Counted from the first letter of the stretch, positions 46,050 to 57,292 are shown. The stretch: 64,000 bases of DNA from Micropterix aruncella (GCA_944548615.1 OX155957.1:6561219-6625218), one strand, 5' to 3'. The notes: generated by a model from the sequence alone, not told the origin. A program made the numbers and translations.

Positions 46050-46165
46050 TGTACCACTATGTTTAGGTTAGCTGTAAGACATTGCCATGTGGCAATAAGC
46101 TCGCCTTTTTTGTATACTTTTTAAGTGCAAATAAAGAGTTTATTATTATTATTATTATAATCACA
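46050..46165 (+). mobile_element. LINE 3' tail
   Basis: 'gttaggttagctgtaagaca', 'ggcaataagctcgcc' and 'gcaaataaagagttta' followed by (TTA)n. The same tail occurs at 62985-63095. Only the 3' UTR is present. Confidence 0.7.
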
Positions 46166-46519
46166 ATACGAGATAGATGTACGATCAAGCTACTGATACT
46201 AATCAATATGATGAAATGACGCAGTCACTCGTCGCAAAGCGTATTAAATATACTCTCGTTCTAAAATACTTTCTTTACGTGTTGTATCATGTAGATTCCA
46301 AAAAAGAAAAAAACATGTATGTTTCTATCTGACTATCTGAATATATACACGATCTCTTAAGAACGCGTCGTCCTATTTCAAAAATTCTTTCACTAAACTA
46401 TCTTAATCGTAAATGTATATAGATTTAGAAGATTAGACTAGTAGCTACCATACTAAACACAAATTGGTAAAGCCCTAAATACGATGACAATTACGTGGGG
46501 AAATTCAGTAAAAAAGTTC
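46166..46519. other. Unassigned
   Basis: Nothing recognised. Confidence 0.45.
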
Positions 46520-46735
46520 AAAATTAGTGATTATAATAATATGGACCTAGTAATAGATACAGTCAATATTTTATATTACCATTGTCAAATAGAAAATCTA
46601 CATTAGAAATAGATATGCATAGACATTATATAATACAGAGATTATATCGATATTTGAATACGTATTTCTCGTAAGATATAGAAGATTATTAAATAAAACT
46701 TATAGTTACATGAAACTTTAGACTTTATTATTCGT
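46520..46735 (+). repeat. Family D, internally deleted copy
   Basis: Shares 'gattatatcgatatttgaat' and 'agttacatgaaactttagac' with 34.9 kb, and the 'aaatagaaaatc...ttagaaatag' start with 33.55 kb. The duplicated middle is absent, giving a short derivative. Confidence 0.65.
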
Positions 46736-47639
46736 ATAATGTATGTAGTTAAAACATTTGTAGTTACATCTTTTATATTGATGCCATGTGATGTGCTACT
46801 GTATACAGATCCACTGGTGCGGCGTGTAGTTTAGTTTCGTTGAAACACAGTTATAATAATAATGTAATATTATTAACCGCATAGCAGGTGATATGCACAC
46901 GCTCTCAGCAATAAACGTAAACCGCATCTTGTAGCATTCGATTGCAAATTGAAACGAAAGTGTCGGATATTAAATTGTTTTCTAGATTGAAATTTCTCGT
47001 GCCACATTCAATTATTAAACAAAGCAACTCTCTTTTTGTCGATATTACCTCATCGTCGAATTAGCCTGTTTACCTAATCGACGAAATGTGTAAACATAAA
47101 GATAGGTAGATAGATATAGATATAAAATTTTCATTGCACATTTTAAGACAAAACATACAACAGGCGGATATATTGCTTAAATTACAATCTCTTACAGCCA
47201 ACCTTTGCTGAAGTGAAAGAATTTAAGTGCTAGCAGAGTAATATAAACAGAAAAACAACACTTAACTAAAATTTTGCAAATAATAAAAGGACATATTTTA
47301 ATAATATAATTGGGATTTAGAAAATATTCACGAGGACAGAAGACAGGAGACGATAGGATCAGATGTAGGACATCAGAAATTTAGGGACATGAAATACTTT
47401 TGCCGACATTTGAAAGTAGAAACCGTTGCTGCGTTTCTGATATTGGAGGGGAGCTGGTTCCATCGTCTAGCTGCATGAAAGGTGAAGAAATACGTAAAAA
47501 AGAAGAATTAAGTAGGAACAGCACATTTTACTGTCCATGACTTCCTGCGTGAGTGAATTTTTCGGTTAGGTAGGAGAAGGCGATGGGATTTTTGAGGATG
47601 TTATAAAGAAGGAAAAGATTTGCAGGTATTTTAGTTTAC
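46736..47639. other. Unassigned, with a SINE scrap
   Basis: 47158-47215 ('caatctcttacagccaacct') matches the 3' half of the SINE in reverse. The GC-richer sequence at 47330-47600 was not identified. Confidence 0.4.
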
Positions 47640-47835
47640 ATATTCGAAACTAATGAAGTCCACTTCTATACTCAGAGACGGATATAATTTTTTTAATGAT
47701 CATAAAACGTGATCGAAATCTGGGGTCGAAACGTGAGAGAGGGGGTCAAATGGATATGTCCGTCTTCATTTTTTTAGCACGTTCTCAATACTTTCCTTTG
47801 GGCTGGAAAAGTAAAAACTGATTTTACCTGCTTTA
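47640..47835 (-). repeat. Family G-related fragment
   Basis: 'atatgtccgtcttcat' and 'tttgggctggaaaagtaaaa' match 21780-21890 in the same order. Confidence 0.5.
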
Positions 47836-48600
47836 CCTTATATGGTATAGTATAATTATTTGTGTTCAGATTGACTGTTTTTTAAAAATGTAAAAACCAA
47901 TAACAATTAAATTTATAATAAAAAATTTAAACCTTTTAAAAATAACTTTACCTGCTAATATACTTATGTATGTATAAATAAAAAATACAGGTAGTAAAAA
48001 TATAAAAACGAATAGTCAGAAATATTACAATAATAAAATTACAACAAAAGAATAGAATACAATAAAAAACAAAAATGCGAAATGTGAAATGACGTCACAC
48101 TTTTGGCACTCTAGAATTATGTAACTAAATTTCACTCTTTTGCATTTCTCTACTTAATATGCAAAGTTTTATCTATATATCATGTTATGAGCATTATCAA
48201 TTTCGCTACACCAATAAATCTACAAAATGATACGTTTCCTGTGATCTTTATCTTACGGAAGTCAAATTTTATTTTATTATTTATTTAATTAACGTCTTTA
48301 AATTGTATTAATCTATTTTATATTTGGGTGGGCCGCAGTTCAAATTGCCAATAAAAACAAATATTTGTAGGAGGGAAACGCACTTTCGTTTAGTAATTTA
48401 ATAGAGGATTGGCGGAACTGGGCTCGGATACGGCTGAATTTTACAATGTGTCATGGACAAAAATACTAATAATTATATAAGGTATTCGATTGCTCAATGC
48501 GATAGTACGTTTTAGAATCCCTTCTGCGCCGGCAACGTGCAGGTGGCGCTGATAGCACTGTCCGGCGAAACTAATAGAAATTTATTTGGCCGTCTATAAA
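47836..48600. other. AT-rich DNA
   Basis: No feature recognised. The part near 48500-48600 may be 3' UTR of the LINE that follows on the minus strand. Confidence 0.4.
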
Positions 48601-48683
48601 TATTTTTTTTAATTTAACTTGTCCGGGATTTTTTAGAAGATGTTTCTCCAAAAATATGCGGCCTGGATGGCGTTATCGTTTGC

Positions 48684-49350
48684 TTGGGAGCTAAGGGGCC
48701 CTTGCTGAGTTGGCCACGAAGACCTATTCTGTTCAGGATTGGTCACACTCACGGGTCAACACCCATCCGACGGCCTCCACGCATGAAGTGCGAGCCTGGG
48801 TAGGACTCAGGCCTTATGGTTACTTTCCCCTAGGAATCAACGTTCTGGCGCTCCTGGACGGTCTGCGCTCCGTGCGACATAAGCCAATCGATTGCGCACT
48901 CTGACTAACAGTCGGGGAAGTCTGGAAGCAGTACTGTTTCCTATAGAGCGGGGGTGATTGCGGACCTTACGGCGACTGCTCTTGAAACGACCATCGGCTA
49001 CCCGATCCTGGGTGAACATCCGGGCAAAGGATGCCGTGGTCCGCGATAGATTCAGTGTACACCGTTTTACCGCTTCGTAAAGGAAGGGAGAGGATCGCGC
49101 AAGCGACCTCGAACTCGTAACCAATCGAGAGACTGGAGTAATCTGGTCGCAATTGGAGTGGGCGTGAGTGTAAGCCCGCTGGGTAACACTCCTGGCTATC
49201 TTAAGGCGTCGGCCTCTTACGGGTTTGTGGCGGAGCTTGACGCTGGACTGTTTTATCCAAGTCTTCTGCGCTCACTCCAGGGAGATAGAACGACTAATCG
49301 TTCAAACTTCCTGAGGTGACGGGCTCGCCCGTTGTAGTTGACAACTCTAG
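48684..49350 (-). mobile_element. Family X, full-length copy inserted in a LINE
   Basis: 667 bp. Reading direction begins CTAGAGTTGTCAACTACAAC and ends CCTTAGCTCCCAA. Flanked by TTATCGTTTGC (48673-48683) and TTATCGTGTGC (49351-49361), an 11-bp duplication with one mismatch. Removing it rejoins the LINE frame (HEAHDN to AIQAAYF), so boundaries are well fixed. Confidence 0.9.
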
Positions 49351-49544
49351 TTATCGTGTGCCTCATGCAGATCCTGGTGTGTAATAGAGGTTGATAGTTG
49401 TGGGCAGGATCGGAGGTGATCTTCATCCTGCAGCGCTCCACATATGCATATAGGCTCCACATGTTCGACTGAGCCAGAATTGGATATTTGGACGGTGAAC
49501 TTAGCACAACTGCAAAGTATGGTAATGGCATTTCTTAGCAATCA

Positions 49545-49925
49545 AGTAATTAGATAAATATGTAATATTTAAATTGTTAAAAAGGAGTAACTAGTATAAT
49601 AAGAAAGGTTAGATAAACATTAGATATACATATGTAAGTATAATCGTTTAATATTACGCTCTAACGGATGTCTCCGTCTCGTTTGCTATAGTCTAGAATA
49701 ATGATTTATATATTAGAATAATAATGATAGTAATAGTAATGGAGTAGAGTAATAATAATATTATTAACAGTAGAATTATAATAATAGTCTATAGTAAAAA
49801 AATAGTTATAATCGTTATAATAGTTATATAATAAATAGCCTAGAAAAATAATTAACGATTTGGAATCATCTGTAAGGTTAATTATGTTTTGGGAAATAAA
49901 TAAATAAATAAATAAATAAATAAAT
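49545..49925 (+). mobile_element. Insert with (AAAT)n tail
   Basis: AT-rich, non-coding sequence ending in 'gggaaataaataaataaata' (to about 49925), sitting between two parts of the minus-strand LINE. Looks like a plus-strand retroposon 3' end. The exact left border is not seen. Confidence 0.5.
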
Positions 49926-50515
49926 AGGGTTCTCTGTGTAGCCTCAGCGAACGAGATTAGCCCGGCATCTTGTCACACCCACCCTCAGTCTATTTAGAAT
50001 GCGCCAGGTGTTGTAGGGGAGATAGGACTCCAGTGTTATCTGTTCCTTAACATCCTCGCCAAGTGAAGCCCTCCATTGAGTTATGCGATTCGATGATTGA
50101 CTCCCAATGAGACGGATGTGTTCGGCTCATGAACGAGTTTCGCGATTTGAGGCGATTGCGGTGTGACTCCTGTCCGTGAAGTGGGTATCTTGGGTCATCT
50201 GTCACCTTTAAGCGTTCTGAATTGGCAAGGACATCGCAACGTATCGCAGGGGGAGCTATGCCGATGATAGGATAAAGCTTTTCGACGGGAGTAGGTTTGA
50301 GGCAGCTGGAGACAATTCTTGCAGCATCGTTCTCAGCAGTATCGACCATTTTTGCGATAAGGCACTTGTACTTCACTGCGGAGATGCATAGACCCAAAGC
50401 TGAGGTCCTGAGTGTAGCTGGATTGACTCCCCATGTACTCCCAGTTTGTTTCCTGATGATGCTATATCTTGAAACCACCTTCTGTTTCGTGTTATAATAA
50501 CATTAATAATTATCA

Positions 50516-50573
50516 ATGTTATTATTATGAATGGTTGTTTTTTTATAAAAACAATCATTCATAATAATAACAT
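50516..50573. other. 26-bp hairpin, one G:T mismatch
   Basis: Arms 50516-50541 and 50548-50573 pair with a single mismatch around a 6-nt loop. AT-rich ('attattatgaatgg'). Lies just beyond the LINE and before repeat M. Confidence 0.7.
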
Positions 50574-50584
50574 GTGGAGTACTT

Positions 50585-50850
50585 TATAGGACTCATTGAT
50601 AATAAAAACTCATTATTAACCAATGATTAAAATTATATTAGTGTCATCTATCGCATTTTTACATATGCCTTTTACATAAAAGAATGCTATTTAAGGCTGT
50701 TTACAAAACAATGGAGATATAAGAATGCAATATAATAGACGATTTGAACATTAAAGAGCCTAATTATTATGAATTGACACCTGTATAGCAAATTAAAATT
50801 GACATCTTTATGTAAATATTATTAAAACAATAGGAGCTATGATTTAAAAA
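50585..50850. repeat. Dispersed repeat family M, copy 2
   Basis: See 13291-13545: the same blocks ('attgataataaaaactcatt', 'tgtcatctatcgcattttta', 'gatttgaacattaaagagcc') in the same order. Confidence 0.6.
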
Positions 50851-51215
50851 TTCATTTTTTATTATAATATTGTATTACTTTGGGGAGGATTTTTCATTGC
50901 TCTGTTTTTGATTAATCATGGCTCTGTTTTTAAAATACCCTGTCTTTAAATTCTCAATTAAATGACTTGACTTTAGTAGTTATGAGTGATTACCAATTTA
51001 TGATAGACATGTAGACTCTCTGTAGATTACCTGTAGTTATTTTTTCAGTCTTCGGTTTGTTTCAGATTTTGCCAATCCTCTTTTCTTGCACATTTTTACC
51101 ACTTAAGGTTTAAATAACACAGTACCATTGTTAGGCTATTTTTCTGAGGGAAATGTAATATCCCAGGTATTTGTTTTTTTGTTTAAAAAACTTTATTCAC
51201 ACACAATAGGGTATT
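50851..51215. other. AT-rich spacer
   Basis: Nothing recognised. Confidence 0.5.
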
Positions 51216-51507
51216 GCTTTATTGCTTTGTGAACTAAAACTGAAATTAGTTCACGCGAACGAGATAGAGCGATACATTACAGCGGAATATGAAACGAACG
51301 ATCGTCAATAAAAACAACCTGTCAAACTACTCGTCACAGTAAATTTGAACACATTTCGTGCGGTGTTAGATTCAGATGCTTTAACTTTTGTGGGTAGTTT
51401 AATTACGAAAAAGTGACAGCCGTTAATTTCACATTCCGCTCTATCGTATTGCCTAGTCTCGTTCACACGGACTAATATCCAATTTTAGTTCACGAAAAAA
51501 CACAATC
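51216..51507. mobile_element. MITE family C, inverted repeats of about 70 bp
   Basis: 'tttgtgaactaaaactg' with 'cgaacgagatagagcgatac' and 'agcggaatatgaaa' at the left all recur inverted at the right ('tttcacattccgctctatcg', 'ctcgttcacacgg', 'caattttagttcacga'). The SINE at 51508 abuts it. Confidence 0.7.
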
Positions 51508-51722
51508 GAGCCCATTGTAAGGTTCCAGGTTCGAATCCAGGCTGGTCACCACTTTCCGTTGGGATCAAATTCACGGAATTGCATTTCAGTTATGTCGATC
51601 GAATGCAATACACACACTTTACACGCACACATACATATAAACACTTCATAGTGGTTGGTTGTAAAAGATTGTCGTATGATAATAAACCCGCCCATTGTGA
51701 AATTTCACAATAAAGAGTAGAC
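51508..51722 (+). mobile_element. tRNA-derived SINE, head truncated
   Basis: Begins within the tRNA-like head ('cccattgtaaggttccaggttcgaatcc' region: B-box GGTTCGAATCC intact), then body and the 3' end 'tttcacaataaagagtag'. Confidence 0.85.
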
Positions 51723-51837
51723 AGAGGGGTGGTGGATTCATATGTAAATCGAATGCCTCTGCACCAACCGGCCTGTAAATTTCTGCCAACCGTAGTTAGC
51801 TAACCACGATAAACAATTTAACAGCTGGTTAAATTAT

Positions 51838-53013
51838 GACGGCTTGCACCAACTATTTGGACGTCCCGGTTAACGAACGCCGTTCTGAGTCCGCAAAAAA
51901 CATTTTAGGGTGTTTGAGCATAACCATAGGCACAACTGAAATCGAGATTGCTCGCCTCAGCCAATCACAGCACAGTTCAAAATGGCGGACGGGAGGTTCT
52001 CAGCTCATCAGCTGTCAATCTACCACACGCTTTTGTTCATGTCTCGCATTCGCGTCTTTCCTGATTAACATCAGAGATATAGAAAAACGTTTTACGAGTG
52101 CGATAACCAAAAAAAGCGAAAAAACGCGGCGCAGGCGACGCGGTCAAATCTAACCTCGAAAATTGACAACTAGCGTTTGACAGCTCGCCAACTGCTGGTT
52201 AGTGGCGCTAACCGGGCACTAGGGCTCGGTTAGGGAATGTAACTGCAGTTAGCTTGACAGAGCATGGTGCAAGCAGTTTCGACTATTTAATTGTGGATAG
52301 ATTCTTTACAGTGGCGGTGCTAGACCACACTTGGACGACGGCGAAATTAGGTTCGCGAGGCCTTTTTTATTTCCCGGTCAAAAAGAAAACGTTAGAATAC
52401 ATGAGCCGAATTATAGTGAAACTAATGTATGAATAAACGAGTTTTATTGCTAATCAAATGATGTTAAAAATTACACAAATAGAAAATAAAATAGACGAAC
52501 TTTTCGGATTTTGGCCTCACTGAACTTTTTCAGGATTATGTAATAGCTAATACTAGCCGCTACTTCAGCTTCAATTGATAGAATTGATAACGCAGATAGT
52601 CACTCTTGGGTCATCGTGCTTCTCAAGCAGGTCTTAATCAATTTTAACTTTGAGAAGCTTCTCTCAGCGGAAGCTGTACTGACGGGAACTGTGAGCATGA
52701 TTCTAATTGCTATTTGGATATATTTCTTCCAAAATATTTTCTAAAATGTACTGAATGAGTTGTTTTGCGTCGTTGACAGAGTCAAGTGAATTCGCTTTTA
52801 AAAGCTGTAGCTCTTCATATCGCTCGAAAGGCTGCATGTCACTGTTCACTGTAAATAAGAATAAATAAATAAATTTTAAATAATTTGTAAAACTTTTGCG
52901 AGGTTCCCTCAGGTGCGAGGCCGTCGGCGGTCGCCGACGTCGCCGACGCCTAGCGCCGCCACTGATTCTTTATATACGGTTATCTATCTTAACCGATGTT
53001 GGTGCAAGTCGCC
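51838..53013. mobile_element. Harbinger-like non-autonomous element carrying a hAT
   Basis: ACGGCTTGCACCAAC near 51839 and the inverted GTTGGTGCAAGTCGC near 52998-53012 match with two differences. GC-rich interior without a recognised transposase (the 105-codon frame 51836-52153 is unassigned). The CTTGCACCA ends recall PIF/Harbinger; the superfamily is tentative. A 'tggtgcaagc' at 52265 suggests further internal rearrangement. Confidence 0.45.
52309..52964 (-). mobile_element. hAT transposon, deletion derivative with 8-bp TSD
   Basis: Ends CAGTGGCGGTGCTAG and the inverted CTAGCGCCGCCACTG, with perfect 8-bp duplications ATTCTTTA (52301-52308, 52965-52972). The minus strand at about 52860-52495 encodes the hAT C-terminal dimerisation region in decayed form: pieces resembling ILEEIYPN, the 'SFS.L' block (here EKLLKVKI), and SEAKIRKVRL. 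The rest of the transposase is deleted. Confidence 0.9.
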
Positions 53014-53399
53014 CTTAATATATTTTTGTATACACTGTCCATTAAACATTTGGTAACTGCTACTAGCATAATACATTATTGAAAAAATATATATTTATTG
53101 ATTCATAAGCTGTGGATCAATCACTTTCTTCCATTGTTTTCGTAAGCTGATAGATAAAGCGTAGGAGGTCGTAATTATGTCCTTAACTGGTCGGAGCTAG
53201 TCACAGCCGGTCGGGTGTGTTCGGTATTCATCGGATCAGATCGATGAGGCAATCGAGAGCAAGCCCAAGACAAGGAAAGTGTTTGTAGGAGGGACGTTCA
53301 ATAAATAATAGTATACCAGGCGGTGGTATAATTGCACAAGAATAAGTGTCTTAAAATGCGAAACTGAAGAATGTTATTATTGCCTCCTTACATGCGTTT
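53014..53399. other. Unassigned
   Basis: Nothing recognised. Confidence 0.45.
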
Positions 53400-53790
53400 T
53401 CCGCTGCTTTTTGGGGTTGATTTTACTTCTGAAAAACATAGGAATTTCAAAAAAAGTGGAAGCTGTTGGAACAAGCTCTGACGAGTACGGTGAGTGGAGA
53501 AGATTTTCCAGTCGAATCACCTGCAACATTGCTACTGTTTGCTATGAAGTTTATTGTCGTGCGTTGTCGTGTAGAAACAGTTACGAAGAGTAATTGACCA
53601 GGTTCGCTTTCCGTGATTGTTTGCAGTTACTGCCAGTACCTAAACATTTGAGTTAACTGGTGCGCCCTTACAGCAAGAATCGAATAACGGATAACACCGG
53701 CATAGGACCTCCTATTTGAAAATAGAGCGAATTTTCAACAATTCCATAATTGCATACACGCGACAGAAACACAAATACAGGAAGAGTTTG
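53400..53790 (-). mobile_element. Mariner transposase remnant 3
   Basis: Minus strand includes ATVAGD-like sequence, then RLENLLHSPYSSELVPTAST, equivalent to the HPPYSPDLAP block. More decayed than the copies at 31.2 and 43.4 kb, which it parallels along its length. Confidence 0.7.
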
Positions 53791-54128
53791 TATTTAGTGA
53801 CATCCTTGAAGGGGGTGAATCGGTACGAACAAATAAGCAAGTTGTAATTAAAAAAAGAATTGGGAAAAACAAAAAAATATTTTTTTTTTTTGAAAAATTT
53901 GAAAAACCTGATTGATAAATAAAAGTTTGACAAAATTTGAGCTCGGTGCGCCATCTAGCAATAAAATATCGCGAATAAACAATATTCGCGATATTTTACC
54001 TACCGCTAGATGGTGCAACGCGCTCAAATTTTTATGCTTTTTTTTTAAAACACCACATTTTTCAAATTTTTTTAAAACACCACAAGTTTTTTCAAAATAA
54101 GAATGTTTATTTTCTCGTACTGATTCAC
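53791..54128. mobile_element. MITE family A, copy 5 (right end lost)
   Basis: Left end 'tttagtgacatccttgaag' and core with a perfect inverted pair (AAAATATCGCGAATA and its complement around 53964-53998). The right end breaks off at 'gattcacccactct', next to the LINE 3' UTR. Confidence 0.8.
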
Positions 54129-54132
54129 CCAC

Positions 54133-54360
54133 TCTTTAGTCGACGGGCCTTGTCCAAGGCCTGTGACGTCTTCCGCGGGGCAGTTGCTCTTTAGCGGGGC
54201 TTCACGTGAGCCGGGCCCCTTAACCCGAATTTCCGAGTGGGGCGTAGCAGAGCTTCGCCCTGACGCAGGTATCTCGCGAAGATCGCGCGACACTCGTGAC
54301 CCTTTATACAGCCACGCGCCGACCGCCGCCGCACGCAGTCGGCTACCGTAGGTGCTCAAG
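54133..54360 (-). mobile_element. LINE 3' UTR fragment, Jockey-like
   Basis: In reverse it matches the 3' UTR of the element at 30.2-30.8 kb ('gtcgacgggccttg', 'gacgtcttccgc', 'tttcacgtgagccgggcc' types). The CpG-rich part beyond 54250 has no counterpart there. Confidence 0.6.
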
Positions 54361-55004
54361 CAATAAGACGTTTTTTCTATTAAATATTTGTGGTTTATGT
54401 ATTTATCCATATAGAAACTACATATTTTCGGAATTTTTCACAGACCTTTCATTTGATACTTAGCACGATGTAATTATCTTAATTTATTGAAATTCGCACA
54501 TTTAGATAATTCTTTATTTCATATTTAGACAGTTTAGGCATCCTATGATACCCGGAATGACATACTTATTTTAACAATATCACACACTTCTAAATCGTTT
54601 CAAGCACTTAGAAGCTATGGTGTAATAAAGAAACGGACATTACACATACATACATACATTCATGATGCCTGGCATTACACTTTTTGGGGAGTCGTGTAAA
54701 AAGCGGTAGTTCCGGTCGCTTTGGTCGGCTGACTGATCGTACCGACCGATTTGTTCGACTGATAGATAAATAGAAAGATTGGTCGGTGTTGTTCTTTGGG
54801 ACTTTCGGACAATTGTCCTAAGCGAATCGAATCGAATCTTATCGAGTTTTTAGTGTACATTCATTAAATTGACAGACCGAATCAAAACGTCCAAATCGTT
54901 TTTTAAATCTATTACTACTTACCAAATACCTAAATTTGAACAGCCGACACTTGACTAGTTCAGTAGAGTTTCTCCTTCAAGTTCAATCTTGTATCTAACA
55001 ATTA
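54361..55004. other. AT-rich spacer
   Basis: Nothing recognised. Confidence 0.5.
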
Positions 55005-55637
55005 TTATAGGTCCAGGTACAAATCATGTTGTAAATATAGAAAGAAGATTATTATTATTATATTATACACTAGCAGCAGCTGATGCGTGTATATCACATG
55101 CACTTGTTTACAAACTTGTGACTGTTTTTCACTAAGAAAAATGTCCAGTTTGTTTTTAAAGCTATTGACAGAGATAGCACTGATCACTTACTCTGGCAAT
55201 TCATTCCAAGCATCCACTACACGATTTGTCAAAACATGTTTCCTGGGGTTCGATGCTGCAATTGCCTTATTCAGCTTCAAAGAGTGTCGACACAGTTGCT
55301 TGTTGGTGTTCAGGGTATACATGTTCTCAAGGTTGGACACACTGTCATAACCGTGAAGCATAACCGTGAAGTTTCTATTAGGTCTCCTCGTTTTCTACAT
55401 TCCTCTAATGTTTCCTCTAATGCTTCAGTCGTACCTACTTCGTACGGTTTGTTCCTCAGCGATAGCACCAAATTCGTTGCTCTTCTCTGAACTTTTTCCA
55501 GGTGCTCTATATCCTTCTTAAAGTACGGATTCCATGCCTGATAGGAGTATTCGAGGAGCGATCGAATGTATGTAGGTTTTATAGAGCTTCAGGAAAAGTT
55601 CGCTGGTGATAGTGGAAAAATCTTTTCTTATTGGATA
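55005..55637 (-). mobile_element. CR1-like LINE C-terminal fragment
   Basis: From 55637 downward: KKRFFH, YIRSLLEYSYQAWNPYFKKD, IEHLEKVQRRATNLVLSLRN and, at the end, ISAISVNSFKNKLDIFL. These match the C-terminus of CR1-like LINEs (Y--LVRP-LEY---W-P----D---LE-VQRRAT). A few stops and frameshifts. The Helitron is inserted at its upstream side. Confidence 0.85.
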
Positions 55638-55713
55638 CTAGCGGAACCCGGCGAACTTCGTCTCGCCAAAATCTGAAACTAAGTGATTTTTTTCAAATCG
55701 AATGGAATGTATT

Positions 55714-56569
55714 TTAATGCAGAACGTTTCCATTCCCAATGTCCAGCAATTGTCTCGAAAAAACTTCCGCCGATTGATCATTCTGGAGTTGGACACGCAT
55801 GTTCGTCGTGAATTTCAGCGTCTTCACGTGTCTCCATAATGCGGACGCTTTCAAACACGCATTTAATTCGTCGGCTGCTGTTGAACGTGGAATCACAGGA
55901 AGAGTTTGTCGAAAATCACCGGTTAAGAGTATCATTACACCACCGAAGATAGTTTGATTATCGCGCAAGTCTCTCATCGTTCGGTCCAGAGCCTCCAACG
56001 CTCGTTTGTGAGCCATTGTGCAATCATCCCAGATGATAATTCTACATGTTTGAAGCACTCGCGCCATTGCAGAAAATTTTTAGAAATGTTGCACGTGATG
56101 TGTCGTGAAGCGTAGCCATCTTCTCCTTGCCAAAACAATATCGGATATTGTAAGGCGTCATACGATCGATGAGTTTCATAAACACGTGTCAACTGGTTGT
56201 TACGGCGATGCAATACAATGTCACGGTTATCAGAGTGTTCGCCAACCATAAGGCGACATCATCAATCGTTGGAGCATTGAAGCGCCGAGAATGTTCCCCA
56301 GCTGGAGTTTTGTCTGCTCTAATAACGATTTGGTGGTTATCAGAGGGCATTCGGTCAAGTGCAGTTTTAAATAATGCCACCAACGCATTGTGTTCATGAA
56401 AAAATGTCTGCAACTGCTGAACAATGTGTTCCTTTGTCTTTGGATTGTAAGCACATCGTTGCTGCAATTCTTCCCGTGAATTACCCATGAAAAAGATTTG
56501 CAGAAATTTATGTTCTGCATCTGGCACCGGCAACAGCGAACCCAGCTTATGGAAAATTTGGCCTTGAAT
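55714..56569 (-). CDS. Helitron middle and helicase coding segment (frameshifted)
   Basis: Begins after a TTGCAG acceptor-like site with IQGQIFHKLGSLLPVPDAEH, continues through HEHNALVALFKTALDRMP and RRFNAPTIDDVAL, then DALQYPILFWQGEDGY. It jumps by deletion to the helicase: IIIWDDCTMAHKRALEALDR (Walker-B-like), MILLTGDFRQTLPVIPRSTA. Frame changes near 56230 and 56070. Rep catalytic HUH and Y motifs and Walker A are absent, so it is not autonomous. Confidence 0.85.
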
Positions 56570-57292
56570 CTGCAATCACAAATTTTCTGGCGTTAAGAAT
56601 GTTTCACCGAAGTGATCATTAATTGAATCATTTTAATTTTTGTTTTACATTATTATTATAAATCCAGACTCTTTTAGCTCGACTATTCTTCATCCCAAAG
56701 GTATCCTTGATTTTTGTATGCATGTATTTATCACAGGTATATAGATTTCTAAGTGTATGATTTCTAAGTGTATGATTGTGAATGTAAATCGCAACCCTAG
56801 ATGAAAGCTCCGGTAAATCAAAATAACACTTTTTTCAGAAATGACGATAACCTGATTTTATAATAACTATGGGAGATATAAAAAATCTAATATTACATCC
56901 ATGAAGCTAACATTTTTTTAACCTTGTTTAATTAACTCATGTTTTATATTATTTTTGAGTTACTCTGGTTTTATATCAGCAGTACGCACCTTTTTTGCCC
57001 ACTAAGTGGAGTTACTTTACTCTACTTGAAAGAAAAATGAGTTTAGCCGATATGTGTATATGTATATATATTTATTTACATCTCAATTGTTCTTTTATTT
57101 AGTCCCTATATCTACCTTAGAACAGGTCCCGGCCTAGTTAGGTGACATTGCCACTGGATTGTGCGATGGAATTCAATTTTCTGATATTGGCTTAACGTTA
57201 AAAATATTTTTGGGCATAATCCGTAACTTTTTGAGTTGTATAATGAATAAAAATAAAATAAATAAATTTGTAAATAAGTGTGCAGCAATTAC
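56570..57292 (-). other. Apparent GT-AG intron of the Helitron, containing repeat T copy 4
   Basis: Bounded on the minus strand by GTAATTG and TTTGTGATTGCAG. Removing it joins MPTVK to IQGQIF in phase 0, the order found in other Helitron proteins. Inside, at 57095-57235, lies a plus-strand copy of repeat T ('ccttagaacaggtcccggcc'). It may therefore be an insertion that happens to be spliceable. Confidence 0.55.

Larger units (their letters stand above)
48601..50480 (-). mobile_element. LINE C-terminal region, interrupted by X and by a tailed insert
   Basis: From 50478 down the minus strand reads IIRKQTGSTWGVNPATLRTS, ENDAARIVSSCLKPTPVEKL and IGIAPPAIRCDVLANSERLK, then LPYNTWRILNRLRVGVTRCR; after the tailed insert, CICGALQDEDHLRSCPQLS and DLHEAHDN; and after X, AIQAAYFWRNIF and a stop. 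These match the end of an insect LINE polyprotein (TG--WG----LR, CLKPTP---L, then the CCHC knuckle). Remarkably few stops. Confidence 0.85.
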
